Shown: positions 7,734 through 18,543, numbered from the stretch's first letter. The stretch: 64,000 nt of DNA from Lachnospiraceae bacterium (GCA_910574285.1 CAJTAL010000001.1:1-64000), one strand, 5' to 3'. Made by a program: numbers and translations. The notes: generated from the letters alone by a model not told the origin.

Positions 7734-9608
7734 CTAGCGTACTGACACATTCATCTTTGAACTAGCAGCGCCGCCTATATCGCCGTCTGCTGTGTCAACT
7801 AGTTTTTTACTCATCTTAAATGAACTGTCATATTTTACATAACGAATCCGTACCGTGACTTTCGTGTAAGCTCCCGTCACGCTTTCAAACTCCAGCCCGA
7901 AGCCGTTCCCATAGCAAAGCTTTATCCGCTCTTCAATATTCGACAGGCCATATCCGCTGCCGTCCGTATCCGCCAGATATATATGCTGCTTTAACTTCTC
8001 AAGCCTCTCCTTTGCAATACCCGCGCCGTCGTCCATGATCTCCACTGCCAGCGTCTCTTCTTTCTCTAAACGTGCGGAAACCGTAATCGTTCCTTCCGGT
8101 ATATCTTTCTCAAAGATACCATGAAGCACCGCATTCTCCACAATAGGCTGAAGTAAGATCTTCATACTTGCACAGTCCATATATTCCTCAGGAATCTGCT
8201 CCTTCAGCGTGAGCGCCGAATCATACCGTTTATTCTGAATACCGATATACAGCCGGACATGTTCCATCTCATCCATAAGCCGGACGATTCTCGCCCCGCG
8301 GTTCAAAGACAGCTTATAGAACTTCGCCAGCATGCTTGTAATGACAGGCACCTCCTCAGGCGTCCGGGATATGGCTACCCAGTTGATCATATCCAGCGTA
8401 TTGTACAGAAAATGCGGGTTGATCTGCGCCTGCAGCATATTAAGCTCCAGGTCCTTCTGATGAGCATCCGCCTGCGTCTTCTCTTCCAGAAGCTGTTCGA
8501 TCATCTCCAGCATGAAATTAAAGTTTCTGCGCAGCTCGCTGATCTCATCGCACCCCGGCGCCATGTCGTTCACGGAGAAATCCCCTTTCTGAGGACGCTG
8601 CATATTCCGGTTCAGTTTATCGATACGTCTCGTAATACTTCCGATAATTCTGGACGTCACAAAACAGATTAGAATGATGCAGACGCCTGCCGACAGGATC
8701 AACATCCCCAATATCTGTTTTACAATACTCGTCACCTCATGATAAGGAAGCGCAATCGACAGCACCCACCGGGGCATTCCGGAAATATGCTTATTTTCAA
8801 TAGCTTCCTGTATTAAGATGTAGGTCTGGTCCGTTTCTTTATTTTCTACTACATGATAACTGCCGTGGTTCTCTTTCTCCGATATTGCCAGAATCTTATC
8901 CACCTGTTCCGAATTACCGCTGCCTCTCGCATGGAGTACTATTTCCTGATTCTTATCTGTTAAAAACGCTTCGCTGTTCTGTGTGATGCACATATCGTCC
9001 AGAATATCCAAAAACCTGTTTTGAGAAAAAGTAATTACCACATAACCGATCAAATCTTTGGAATTGTATTTATTGTAAATAGAGCTTACATAATATCCCA
9101 CGGTTCCGGTAAAATGCCACAGGGAACGCTGTCCGCTTTTCTCCATCATCTGATACCAGGACATATGGCGGGCTGAATCAAGGCTCTGACACCGGTAATG
9201 CTGCCTCGAGATTTTGCTGCTGTCGGTCAGATAGAGCGACGCATTCAACGCTTTCCCGCTTTCTACGATGGTAGAGAGTTTACTCTCCAGCAGATGTGTC
9301 TGGTACAGATTGTCTCCGGAGATATCAGAGGACAAGTATTCATACAGATCATTGTCCAGATAGATCGTATAAGTCTCTTCTATGATATTCTGAAGCTGAT
9401 TGCACAGCAGCTTATCCGCCTGATCGATAACAGCCCTGGCCGAATCCACCTCTAACCGGAATATCTTACCGGAGACGGCATGGGTGATATTCACCGAAAA
9501 AAATAGAAATGGAAAGATTGTAAAGATAAAATAAATCAGCACAAACTTATTATACATCTTCATGTCATACACAAAATAATGTATACATCTTCTGGCTATC
9601 CTAATCAT
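7734..9608 (-). CDS. YesM-type sensor histidine kinase
   Basis: The protein has 624 aa. A membrane helix near residues 20-45 is followed by an external sensor domain to about 290, a second helix (about 295-320), a HAMP linker, the His_kinase domain with the phospho-acceptor motif HFLYNTLDMINW, and an HATPase domain ending with GYGLSNIEERIKL. This is the class that senses extracellular sugars in Firmicutes, often with the cluster's binding protein. It overlaps the end of the response-regulator gene by 8 bases, so the pair is co-translated. Its target is probably the surrounding sugar operon. Confidence 0.93.
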   Translation of the reverse strand: MIRIARRCIHYFVYDMKMYNKFVLIYFIFTIFPFLFFSVNITHAVSGKIFRLEVDSARAVIDQADKLLCNQLQNIIEETYTIYLDNDLYEYLSSDISGDNLYQTHLLESKLSTIVESGKALNASLYLTDSSKISRQHYRCQSLDSARHMSWYQMMEKSGQRSLWHFTGTVGYYVSSIYNKYNSKDLIGYVVITFSQNRFLDILDDMCITQNSEAFLTDKNQEIVLHARGSGNSEQVDKILAISEKENHGSYHVVENKETDQTYILIQEAIENKHISGMPRWVLSIALPYHEVTSIVKQILGMLILSAGVCIILICFVTSRIIGSITRRIDKLNRNMQRPQKGDFSVNDMAPGCDEISELRRNFNFMLEMIEQLLEEKTQADAHQKDLELNMLQAQINPHFLYNTLDMINWVAISRTPEEVPVITSMLAKFYKLSLNRGARIVRLMDEMEHVRLYIGIQNKRYDSALTLKEQIPEEYMDCASMKILLQPIVENAVLHGIFEKDIPEGTITVSARLEKEETLAVEIMDDGAGIAKERLEKLKQHIYLADTDGSGYGLSNIEERIKLCYGNGFGLEFESVTGAYTKVTVRIRYVKYDSSFKMSKKLVDTADGDIGGAASSKMNVSVR

Positions 9609-11088
9609 TCCACGCCTGCCTCCTGTAGGAAGTCGGTGTAACTCCCGTCACTTTTTTAAAGATTTTTGAAAAATAATTCCCGTCATAATACCCGACCATC
9701 CTCGCCACGTCTTCCAGCGGGAGATTGTCATAGATATACTGCTTCGCTTTATTAATCCGGTATTCCGTAATATATTCGTTAATCGTCTTGCCCGTCTCCT
9801 CCTTGAATACGCCGCAGGCCTTCGATCTGCTGATTCCAAGCCGGTCGCAGAGATAAGAGATCGAAAGATTTTGATCTGCATATTCATTGACAATAATCAA
9901 GATCATTCTTTTTACGATTATATTGTGCACCATGTCCTCCGGCAGAGAGATATCAACGATCCGGTCAAACAATTCTTCCAGATCCCCCGCCGTCCGGCAG
10001 GCAAATACCTTCTCCCAGACGCGCATCTTAGAAAGCGGCCCTTTCCGTTCGATTCTTACAAACTGTTCCGCCAGTTCTCCAAATCCATGCTTAATGTCCA
10101 TCTCACTGTAAATACGTCCGTTGGCTCTGATATCCTCGAACAGCTTATGCAGCTCTGTCAAAAGCGCTTGTCTCTGCCCATCCGCAAAATATCCTATCAT
10201 CCGCTTTCTCTCTTCTTCCTTTATGCGGTATGCTTCCGGCTCATGAATCTTTCCGGCATAGACGACTGACTGAAATCCTCTCTGAAATAAAAAATACTTC
10301 CCCCATTGCGCATACGTGAAGGATTCCGCTATCCCTTCCACAGAATCCGCCGTCTTTCCTATGGAAACAAAGATATCCCCTTCCAGCTCACGTACTGCTT
10401 CTTCAAAACCGTCCGTCAGTTCCTTCAGAAAGCTCCCTTCTCCCTTATACTGCGCCAGCAGAACATAAAAATGCGGAAGTAAATCCTGATAAATAAAAAA
10501 ACTGATAGACGGAAAAGCGAACCGTCCTTCCATCTGTCCTTTCAATTCTCTGTATTTTAAGCCTGATTCCCTCGATGATATCAAGACAACCGCATACCCT
10601 GCCGTATCACGGCTTATTCTTCTTAACAGCTTACCTGCCGTATCTGACAGTACTTTCTGAGATAAGACGTCCTCATACAGCCGGTACGCTGCGTTTTCCT
10701 CCTGGATATTCTCTGCCTCTCTTTTCTTTGAGACCGCCTTTTTGACCGCCTCCTCCAGCTCCGAGATCACAATCGGTTTTTCTACATAGGCAACCACATT
10801 CAAAGATATGGCCGATTTCAGGTATTCTTTCTCAGAATAGGCGCTGATAATAATCATCTTACATTTCGGATATCTCGACGCGATCTCTTTTCCAAGATCA
10901 ATACCATTTAATTTGGGCATCCGGATATCCGCAATCAGGATATCCGGTTGAAATTCTTCTGCCTTTTTCAGACAATCCATGCCGTTTCTGGCCTCAATTA
11001 CAGTTTCTATCCCCAAAGAATGCCATGGAATATTTTCAATGATGCCCCTTCTTACAAATCTCTCATCATCAACAATAACCGCAACCAT
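9601..11088 (-). CDS. YesN-type response regulator with AraC DNA-binding domain
   Basis: The 495-aa protein has an N-terminal receiver (VDDERFVRRG at residues 6-15, phospho-acceptor Asp in ILIADIRMPKLNG) and a long middle region. The C-terminus (about 395-495) is an AraC/XylS pair of helix-turn-helix motifs, including YDGNYFSKIFKKVTG. It is the partner of the YesM-type kinase immediately downstream. Systems of this type activate adjacent sugar ABC transporter genes. The weak -35 region ahead of the dehydrogenase gene that heads the cluster is consistent with an activator-dependent promoter. Confidence 0.93.
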   Translation of the reverse strand: MVAVIVDDERFVRRGIIENIPWHSLGIETVIEARNGMDCLKKAEEFQPDILIADIRMPKLNGIDLGKEIASRYPKCKMIIISAYSEKEYLKSAISLNVVAYVEKPIVISELEEAVKKAVSKKREAENIQEENAAYRLYEDVLSQKVLSDTAGKLLRRISRDTAGYAVVLISSRESGLKYRELKGQMEGRFAFPSISFFIYQDLLPHFYVLLAQYKGEGSFLKELTDGFEEAVRELEGDIFVSIGKTADSVEGIAESFTYAQWGKYFLFQRGFQSVVYAGKIHEPEAYRIKEEERKRMIGYFADGQRQALLTELHKLFEDIRANGRIYSEMDIKHGFGELAEQFVRIERKGPLSKMRVWEKVFACRTAGDLEELFDRIVDISLPEDMVHNIIVKRMILIIVNEYADQNLSISYLCDRLGISRSKACGVFKEETGKTINEYITEYRINKAKQYIYDNLPLEDVARMVGYYDGNYFSKIFKKVTGVTPTSYRRQAWND

Positions 11089-11148
11089 TCAAACCTCTCT
11101 TCTTTCAAACTGATATTTCCGACGGACCCCACGGCCGGATTATGCCTT

Positions 11149-12438
11149 TTATTCTAATTCTTCTGCCGCCACAGCCTGAATCTCTTTCACAGCCTCGTCA
11201 ATCGTCGTATCTCCTACCATCAGCTTACTGATCTCAATCTCCACTGCCTCTGTTACAGACGTCGCAAAATTCCAATCCATATAATTCACTCTCGGCAGCG
11301 TATAGTCTGTCTCAAATGCTTCGGAATCTGCAAGCTGCGGATCAATCACAAGCTTATTGTCATTATAATCCGGGCTGAAAGTCGGCTGCATCGCACCCTC
11401 ATACTGAGCCTGAGCCGCTTCATCAGACGCCAGATAATCAATATACTGTGCGCAAAAATCAGCATATTCTGTATCCGCATTCACGAATGTAGCCTGATTG
11501 CACCAGATCTGCGCGGAATTGGATACCTCTACGCCCTCCATCCTTGGAGACGCGACGGTCGCATATTCAAAATCCAGATTGTCGATTCCTCCGTCTACAT
11601 AAGTCAGCCACCATGTTCCCATATACATCATAGCGCTTGTTCCATTCACGAAAGATTCAATGGCAACCGAGTGGTCCTGCGCCTCGAATCCTGTCTGGAA
11701 ACAGCCGTTCTGTCCGAGCTGCGCGATGTTCTCCAGACACTTTTTAACCGTCTCGGAATCATCCCATGCTTCACTGCCGTCGTTCAACGCATCAATCATT
11801 TCCTGTCCGTTTTCCTGTGTCAGGAAATCTCCGAACAACAGCATACCCGGCCACATATCCATATTGCCAAGGGCAATCGGCTGTTTTCCTAATTCCTTGA
11901 TCTTACCGCTTAATTCCGTGATCTCAGCCACAGTCGGATACATGGATATCTCCAGATTATTCTCATCAAAGAAATCTTTATTGTAAAACATCAGCCCCCA
12001 TGCCGATTGCGTCTGCAAAGGAAGTCCATACAGCGTGCCGTCTTTACTCATGGAATCCAGGTATGATTCTTCCACCTTATCTTTCCATCCATACTTCTTT
12101 GCATAATCGTCAAGCTTCAGCGCCTGTCCTGCAGTCATAATAGAATTGAAGAATTCTCCGGTGTTCGCCGCCATGATATCAGGAGCCTCGCCGGATGCCA
12201 GCGCGATACGCACCTGATTTTTAAGGTCTTCTGAAGAATAGTATACAACATCTACGTCAAAATCATCACTCTTAAATGCTTCCATAAATTTACTCATAGA
12301 TTCATTCGCACTTTCACACCATACGGTGATGACCGGCTTCTCCTCTGTCTTCGGCTCTGAAGAACATCCGGTGAAGCAAGATACCCCAAGAACTCCTGCA
12401 AGCATAGCCGCCAATAATTTCCTCTTCTTCATAAACAT
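11149..12438 (-). CDS. Extracellular sugar-binding lipoprotein of an ABC transporter (family 1)
   Basis: A 429-aa lipoprotein. The N-terminus has basic residues, a hydrophobic stretch and a lipobox ending SCFTGC, so the mature protein would be anchored at Cys near residue 25. The body matches family 1 carbohydrate-binding proteins, with motifs such as ASGEAPDIM and GLPLQTQSAWGLMFYNK. The start at 12438 is favoured over the in-frame ATG at 12432 because GGGAGG lies seven bases upstream. It follows the two permease genes, whereas the usual order is binding protein first. It would deliver the sugar to those permeases. Confidence 0.92.
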   Translation of the reverse strand: MFMKKRKLLAAMLAGVLGVSCFTGCSSEPKTEEKPVITVWCESANESMSKFMEAFKSDDFDVDVVYYSSEDLKNQVRIALASGEAPDIMAANTGEFFNSIMTAGQALKLDDYAKKYGWKDKVEESYLDSMSKDGTLYGLPLQTQSAWGLMFYNKDFFDENNLEISMYPTVAEITELSGKIKELGKQPIALGNMDMWPGMLLFGDFLTQENGQEMIDALNDGSEAWDDSETVKKCLENIAQLGQNGCFQTGFEAQDHSVAIESFVNGTSAMMYMGTWWLTYVDGGIDNLDFEYATVASPRMEGVEVSNSAQIWCNQATFVNADTEYADFCAQYIDYLASDEAAQAQYEGAMQPTFSPDYNDNKLVIDPQLADSEAFETDYTLPRVNYMDWNFATSVTEAVEIEISKLMVGDTTIDEAVKEIQAVAAEELE

Positions 12439-12515
12439 AGAATTACCTCCCTTTTTTTAAATTCTAACATGTTCTCCGGTCCTCCGCCCGGTTTTTGCAT
12501 TTTTTTGAAAATTTT

Positions 12516-13415
12516 TTAAGTAAATCTTTCATCAATCTTCCTGCCCGCCGCATTAAATATCATTGTAAATACGATAACGATCAAAATAAGTATCACGGAA
12601 ACCGCGCAGGCATATCCAAATTTATTTTCCGTAAAAGACAGTTTGTAGATAAAGATGGATGTCAGCGTCGTATAATTCGCCGGCCCCCCGGCCGTCATCG
12701 CGTACAGCATATCGAATCCTTTAAAGGCGCCGATCATATTGATCGTCATTCCCAGGAATATCGTCGGCATCAAGAGCGGAAGCGTAATCCTGAAAAATTG
12801 GTTGAACTTTCCCGCTCCGTCGATTGCCGCCGCTTCCGTCAGCTCTGAAGGAATACTCATCATAGCCGCCGAAGTCAGGATCATCCCAAATCCGCTCCAT
12901 TGCCAGATCGTGGGGATAAACGCCGCCGCCAGCACCGTCGACCGGCTCCCTAAGAGATTCGGCGGATTCATGATATCAATGAGATTCAGCTTAGACAGCA
13001 CCGACGTCAATAATCCGAGGCTTGGATTGTATATGAGCTGCCACAGCAGCCCGATGGCAACCATGGACATCAACATCGGCAGAAAAAATAATACCCGCAT
13101 TACTCCGGACGCCCGGCGCCTCTTTACCACATACTCCACAATGACAGACAGCAATACCCCCACCGGCTGCAGGATCAAGATTGACAGAAGCGTCCACACG
13201 AAAGTCAGCTTCATGGAATACCAGAATTTCTCACTGCGGAATGCTTTCACATAGTTTTTCATCCCTATGAACTCTTTTGCGCTTAATCCGTCCCACTTCG
13301 TGAAAGATGTTGCTACAAGGCTGTATAATGGGTAGATGACAAATATTGCGAGCAGGATAGCCATAGGCAGAAAATAAAGATACGGTATGACTGCTTTCAC
13401 TCCTTTTTTCTTCAC
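12516..13415 (-). CDS. Sugar ABC transporter permease (MalF/UgpA-type)
   Basis: A 299-aa inner-membrane protein with six predicted helices and the EAA loop that contacts the ATPase (EAAAIDGAGKFNQFFRITLP). It forms a heterodimer with the MalG-like permease encoded just upstream. No gene for a cognate ATPase is present in the cluster. Firmicutes commonly share one MsmK/MsiK-type ATPase among several CUT1 systems, which would explain the absence. Confidence 0.93.
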   Translation of the reverse strand: MKKKGVKAVIPYLYFLPMAILLAIFVIYPLYSLVATSFTKWDGLSAKEFIGMKNYVKAFRSEKFWYSMKLTFVWTLLSILILQPVGVLLSVIVEYVVKRRRASGVMRVLFFLPMLMSMVAIGLLWQLIYNPSLGLLTSVLSKLNLIDIMNPPNLLGSRSTVLAAAFIPTIWQWSGFGMILTSAAMMSIPSELTEAAAIDGAGKFNQFFRITLPLLMPTIFLGMTINMIGAFKGFDMLYAMTAGGPANYTTLTSIFIYKLSFTENKFGYACAVSVILILIVIVFTMIFNAAGRKIDERFT

Positions 13416-13452
13416 AGTTCTCCTCCTTTCTTCATAGATTTCTATTCTGGTA

Positions 13453-14292
13453 TCATCCTTTTACCGCCCCGGCTACCATACCGGCAATAAAGTACTTCTG
13501 CAGGAAAATATACAAGATCAGTATCGGTATCAGCGCCAGGCACAGTATCGCGAACAACTGCGTCCAGTTCGCCTGCCACTGGGTAAAAAACACCTGAATC
13601 GCCGTGGTAACCGTTCGGTTTTTGGCACTTCGCAAAAAAGTAAGCGCAAAGAGATACTCATTCCAGGAAAATAACGCGTGGTAGATAACAACACTGGAAA
13701 ATGTAGGTTTCGCCAACGGGAACACCATCTTAAGGAAAAAACGCATGTCCGAACATCCGTCTACAACCGCCGATTCGTACAGCTCCCGCGGAATGGACTG
13801 GAACCCGCCTTTGAATATCATCGTCGCCAGCGGAAAACTCAGCGCAGCCCCGGAGAGAATATTCGCCCACAGATGATCCAGAAGCCCCATATCCCTCATC
13901 AACGCAAACAGCGGAATCAAGATAATCTGACCGGATACTACCTGAAGACTTACGATAACATTGTAAATTATGTTCTTCCCCCGGACATTTAATATCGTAA
14001 GCGCATAGGCTGACAGAGACGCCGCCGCGACGATAATGACCACCTGAAAAAACGCGATATAGAAGCTGTTGAACAGCGCCCTTCCAAAGTCTGCCTTGAC
14101 CCAGGCCTCAGCAAAAACCGAAAAATCAAAGGATTTCGGCAGGCCGATGGGATTCGCATAGATCTCATTATTCGTCCTGAAAGAATTTAAAAACATCCAG
14201 ATGATCGGATAGACATCCACTATAAGTAATAATCCGATCATCACTTTCGCCGACAGGCTCAAAAATTTCCTGATCCGCCGCCCATTCCCCAT
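13453..14292 (-). CDS. Sugar ABC transporter permease (MalG/UgpE-type)
   Basis: A 279-aa CUT1 permease with six helices and an EAA loop (ESAVVDGCSDMRFFLKMVFP). Features typical of the MalG side are the N-terminal WMFLNSFRTNNEI and the short C-terminal tail ending GAVKG. It is encoded four bases after the TIM-barrel isomerase gene, showing that enzymes and transporter are one unit. It pairs with the downstream MalF-like permease. Confidence 0.93.
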   Translation of the reverse strand: MGNGRRIRKFLSLSAKVMIGLLLIVDVYPIIWMFLNSFRTNNEIYANPIGLPKSFDFSVFAEAWVKADFGRALFNSFYIAFFQVVIIVAAASLSAYALTILNVRGKNIIYNVIVSLQVVSGQIILIPLFALMRDMGLLDHLWANILSGAALSFPLATMIFKGGFQSIPRELYESAVVDGCSDMRFFLKMVFPLAKPTFSSVVIYHALFSWNEYLFALTFLRSAKNRTVTTAIQVFFTQWQANWTQLFAILCLALIPILILYIFLQKYFIAGMVAGAVKG

Positions 14293-14296
14293 AAAA

Positions 14297-15178
14297 TCAC
14301 ATCCTCCAATTTCCTGTTACACCGGCTATATCTCCCTCTTGTACCGTATCCCGGATAAATCTCATTCCCATAAGATATTCTTCTTCATTCTTCAGATGTT
14401 CCATCATCATTGTGACCGTTCGAGGCAGGGCTGCCAGTTCTCTTATGTACGGCGTCAAGTCCACTTCTCCCTGTCCTGGGACGGCCTCCTCGATCAGCGT
14501 CGTAATCGCAGGCCGCACAAGGCGTGCGTCTTTGATGTGCGAAGAGATGATCTTATCAGGGAACAGACGTACACATTCTTCCACGATCTTTCCTGCCTGA
14601 TAGATTTCCCTCGGCTGTCTCAGCATATTGGTCAGATCCAGATGCACGCCGAACATCTTGCGGTCAACGGCCCGGACGAGCTTCGCGTACTGTTTTGGAC
14701 TGTCGACAGAGTTATACATAAAGACTTCATAGGTAAAGTATGCCCGCTCAGGCTTCACTTCATCAATAAAATACCTCGCCATATCCACCGCGTCCTGAAA
14801 ATGTTCTTCGCTGAAGTTTTTTGGATTATGGTCTCTATATCCCTCTCCCTCACAATAGGACCCTGCCGTATTTACAACGCAGCCTGCTCCTAACTCTTCC
14901 GCAAGCTGAAACCGCTTCAGCATCTCTTCGCGATTCTTACTGCGGTATTCAGGCCGGGTATCCAGCATATTCTCCCAATACCCTACTTCCGCGATGACCA
15001 GATTCTCTTTTTGAAACGCCTTTTTCGCCTCTCGGATCTCTTCCGGCTTATCAATAGTCAGATATTCCGGCGCATAGACCGCAGAATACCCCATCTCACT
15101 TGCAAGCCTTGCCAGTTTCTCCGGATCACGGGCGTCTTTTTCGTTTTTGGGGAATACATGTCCTCCCACTTTTAACAT
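14297..15178 (-). CDS. Sugar phosphate isomerase/epimerase-like TIM-barrel protein
   Basis: The third member of the xylose isomerase-like barrel family in this cluster, with 293 aa. Candidate metal ligands are Glu in FTYEVF, Asp in GVHLDLTN, His in ISSHIKD and Glu in MMMEHL. It is clearly different from the other two: it opens MLKVGGHVFPKNEKDA and has its own spacing between the Asp and His ligands, so the three are not recent duplicates. It sits between the dehydrogenase and the permease genes. It may act early in the pathway on the imported sugar; the reaction cannot be named. Confidence 0.85.
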   Translation of the reverse strand: MLKVGGHVFPKNEKDARDPEKLARLASEMGYSAVYAPEYLTIDKPEEIREAKKAFQKENLVIAEVGYWENMLDTRPEYRSKNREEMLKRFQLAEELGAGCVVNTAGSYCEGEGYRDHNPKNFSEEHFQDAVDMARYFIDEVKPERAYFTYEVFMYNSVDSPKQYAKLVRAVDRKMFGVHLDLTNMLRQPREIYQAGKIVEECVRLFPDKIISSHIKDARLVRPAITTLIEEAVPGQGEVDLTPYIRELAALPRTVTMMMEHLKNEEEYLMGMRFIRDTVQEGDIAGVTGNWRM

Positions 15179-15260
15179 TCGGTTTCCTCCTTGTATGCAT
15201 GACTTTCTTACTCATTATGACTTATTTGCCGGTCCTCTGATTTTTCTCCGGCGCGGATAA

Positions 15261-16316
15261 TTACTGGTAGGAAAATACTACCTGAATTACTTCCTCCGGA
15301 TGATCGTGAATCTGCCGGTACGCCGCTTCCGCCTGGCCGAATTCTCTGACCTGAAGCAGATTATGGAACGTTAATTTTTTCAAGATCTGCTGCAGTGTTC
15401 TCTGTCTGCGTTCTTCGTTATACATATGTCCGTATTCCGGCGCGACATGGGCGCTCTGAGATTGCCGCAGAGTAATTCTGTTATGATGGAATTCATCACC
15501 CAGATACAGACCTTTCGCCTCATTCTGATACCAGCTAACGACTACGACCGTCGTATCCGGCGCGGCGATACGAACCGCTTCGTTTAATGCCCTTGTATTT
15601 CCCGATACCTCAAGGACTGCGTCCGCTCCCCGGTTATTCGTACGCTTCCGAATCTCCAGAGCAATATCCTGTCCGTCTGAAGGATTGAAAACTTCATCAC
15701 AGCCGTTTAAGAGAGCCGCCTCTCTTCGATTCTCATACATATCAATGCCGTACACCTTCAGCGCCCCGCTCATCTTCGCCATCTGTACGCATAACTGTCC
15801 CAACAGGCCAAGTCCGCTGACAACGACCACATCGCCCAGCTTGATCTTTGCATCCAGTATCGCCGTATAAGTCGTCTTAAGATTAAAGAGTACCACAGCT
15901 TTCATCGGATCAAGATCTTCCTCCAGCCTGATGAATTCCAACGCCTTCTTCACGATTTCCGTCTGATGCGGGGAAGCCGAAAAGACAATGTCTCCAACCT
16001 CGAATCCTGTTACCGAAGCCCCTTTTTCAATTACCCTGCCGATATTCGAATACCCCAGGCACCAGACGTCCGGGTCACAGCTCCTGATTGGATAATTCCA
16101 TGCCTTATGTTCCCCGTTTTCCTGAAACAAAAGCTTCGTGACCGGATCCTGATACTTGGAGAACTGCGGCACAAGATTGTTATAAACATTCATCTCCGTA
16201 CCATGGCTGACGCCGGAATACAGCGTCTTAACCCGCAGTTCATCTGATTGAAGCGGGAAATTATCAGCTTCTTCTACCTTAAGCTCCCCCGGGCCGTTAT
16301 AAACCAAAATCTTCAT
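15261..16316 (-). CDS. Medium-chain zinc-type alcohol/sugar dehydrogenase
   Basis: A 351-aa protein of the medium-chain dehydrogenase/reductase superfamily. The N-terminal catalytic fold has LYSGVSHGTEMNVY in place of the classical Cys ligand segment. The four-Cys structural zinc loop is missing. The Rossmann domain shows VVSGLGLLGQLCVQMAK (near residue 165). This resembles the BchC-like branch more than true alcohol dehydrogenases. It is the first gene of the sugar cluster, with AGGAGGTGG before the ATG. It probably oxidises or reduces a sugar hydroxyl with NAD(P); whether it holds zinc is uncertain because the ligand set is atypical. Confidence 0.85.
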   Translation of the reverse strand: MKILVYNGPGELKVEEADNFPLQSDELRVKTLYSGVSHGTEMNVYNNLVPQFSKYQDPVTKLLFQENGEHKAWNYPIRSCDPDVWCLGYSNIGRVIEKGASVTGFEVGDIVFSASPHQTEIVKKALEFIRLEEDLDPMKAVVLFNLKTTYTAILDAKIKLGDVVVVSGLGLLGQLCVQMAKMSGALKVYGIDMYENRREAALLNGCDEVFNPSDGQDIALEIRKRTNNRGADAVLEVSGNTRALNEAVRIAAPDTTVVVVSWYQNEAKGLYLGDEFHHNRITLRQSQSAHVAPEYGHMYNEERRQRTLQQILKKLTFHNLLQVREFGQAEAAYRQIHDHPEEVIQVVFSYQ

Positions 16317-16357
16317 ATGACCACCTCCTGTATATCTTTTTCTTATTTGATATCTCT

Positions 16358-16372
16358 ATTATAGCGATTATA
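16358..16372 (-). promoter_or_regulatory. Probable promoter of the sugar cluster (two TATAAT boxes)
   Basis: Two perfect TATAAT -10 boxes lie 9 bases apart on the minus strand (16372-16367 and 16363-16358), about 42-56 bases ahead of the dehydrogenase ATG. Neither has a good -35 box at 16-18 bases, which suggests an activator such as the YesN-type regulator is needed. Confidence 0.5.
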
Positions 16373-16487
16373 AATTTGTCGACATCTGTAATTTTGTGCA
16401 TTTTTATGCTTTTTTGTATCACATCAGGGACTTCTGGCAACAAAATAGACAAATCGAGCAGAGAAGACTTTTCCCTATTCGCCGCGC

Positions 16488-16530
16488 GCCCCGTGCGCCG
16501 CCTTAGCGGCATACTTCTTCTGCACGGGGC
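16488..16530. repeat. GC-rich inverted repeat between pyrG and the sugar cluster
   Basis: A perfect 9-bp inverted repeat (GCCCCGTGC at 16488-16496 with GCACGGGGC at 16522-16530) encloses a smaller stem (16497-16500 with 16507-16510). No T-run follows on either strand, so it is not a standard terminator. It may be an RNA structure upstream of the sugar promoter or a remnant element. Confidence 0.45.
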
Positions 16531-16537
16531 TGCGCAT

Positions 16538-16561
16538 AAAAAACGGACCCCGAAGAGTCCG
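16538..16561 (-). terminator. Intrinsic terminator of pyrG
   Basis: A 7-bp stem (CGGACTC with GGGTCCG, one G-U pair) closed by a stable TTCG loop is followed on the minus strand by six T residues. It lies about 40 bases beyond the pyrG stop codon and isolates pyrG from the sugar cluster. Confidence 0.85.
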
Positions 16562-16602
16562 CGTTGAATTTGATAAACTTTTCAATTAATAGAGAATCCC
16601 GG

Positions 16603-18243
<1,641 letters not shown>

Positions 18244-18267
18244 TTATCTTGTACTCGTTAGAGCATG

Positions 18268-18320
18268 TCTGACTCAAAAACAAGAAAAGAGTCAGAAATC
18301 CCTCTGCGGATTCCTGACTC
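18268..18320 (-). promoter_or_regulatory. Putative transcription attenuator in the pyrG leader
   Basis: Between the pyrG promoter and its ATG, a 13-bp stem (18289-18301 with 18308-18320, one G-U pair on the minus strand) is followed by a T-rich stretch (18288-18276). A further GAGTCAG copy lies just past the T-tract (18275-18269) and could compete for the 3' arm. Attenuation of pyrG by CTP level is known in Bacillus. Here the predicted transcript does not start with the GGG run used there, so the mechanism would differ. Confidence 0.6.
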
Positions 18321-18347
18321 CTTCGTCTATCTTGTCCGAATGGTTAT

Positions 18348-18376
18348 ATTATGAACCAAATTTCCCTGCTTGTCAA
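18348..18376 (-). promoter_or_regulatory. Promoter of pyrG
   Basis: A perfect TTGACA -35 box (18376-18371) and CATAAT -10 box (18353-18348) are separated by 17 bases on the minus strand. The transcript would start near 18341, leaving a leader of about 115 bases that includes the hairpin and T-tract. Confidence 0.75.
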
Positions 18377-18543
18377 ATGTATTCCGACTCCTCATCCCAT
18401 ATCTTCATTCCATTGCTTTTCGCAGATTCAGCATGGTATCACTGCCGCGCTGGTGGTCTCCGGTATTCTGATTCGCCAGTTGCGCCGGAAGAGAACGAAA
18501 TGCGTTCTGTATCTTAGCCGCTTCACCGGATGAGGCACAAAAA

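Noticed and set aside
16297-16512. 71-codon minus-strand frame ahead of the sugar dehydrogenase
   Set aside because: It covers the promoter region and the GC-rich hairpin and lacks a ribosome binding site.
18400-18540. Minus-strand 45-codon coding-like stretch just upstream of the pyrG promoter
   Set aside because: It is bounded by stop codons without a usable start or ribosome binding site. It could be a gene relic but nothing supports expression.
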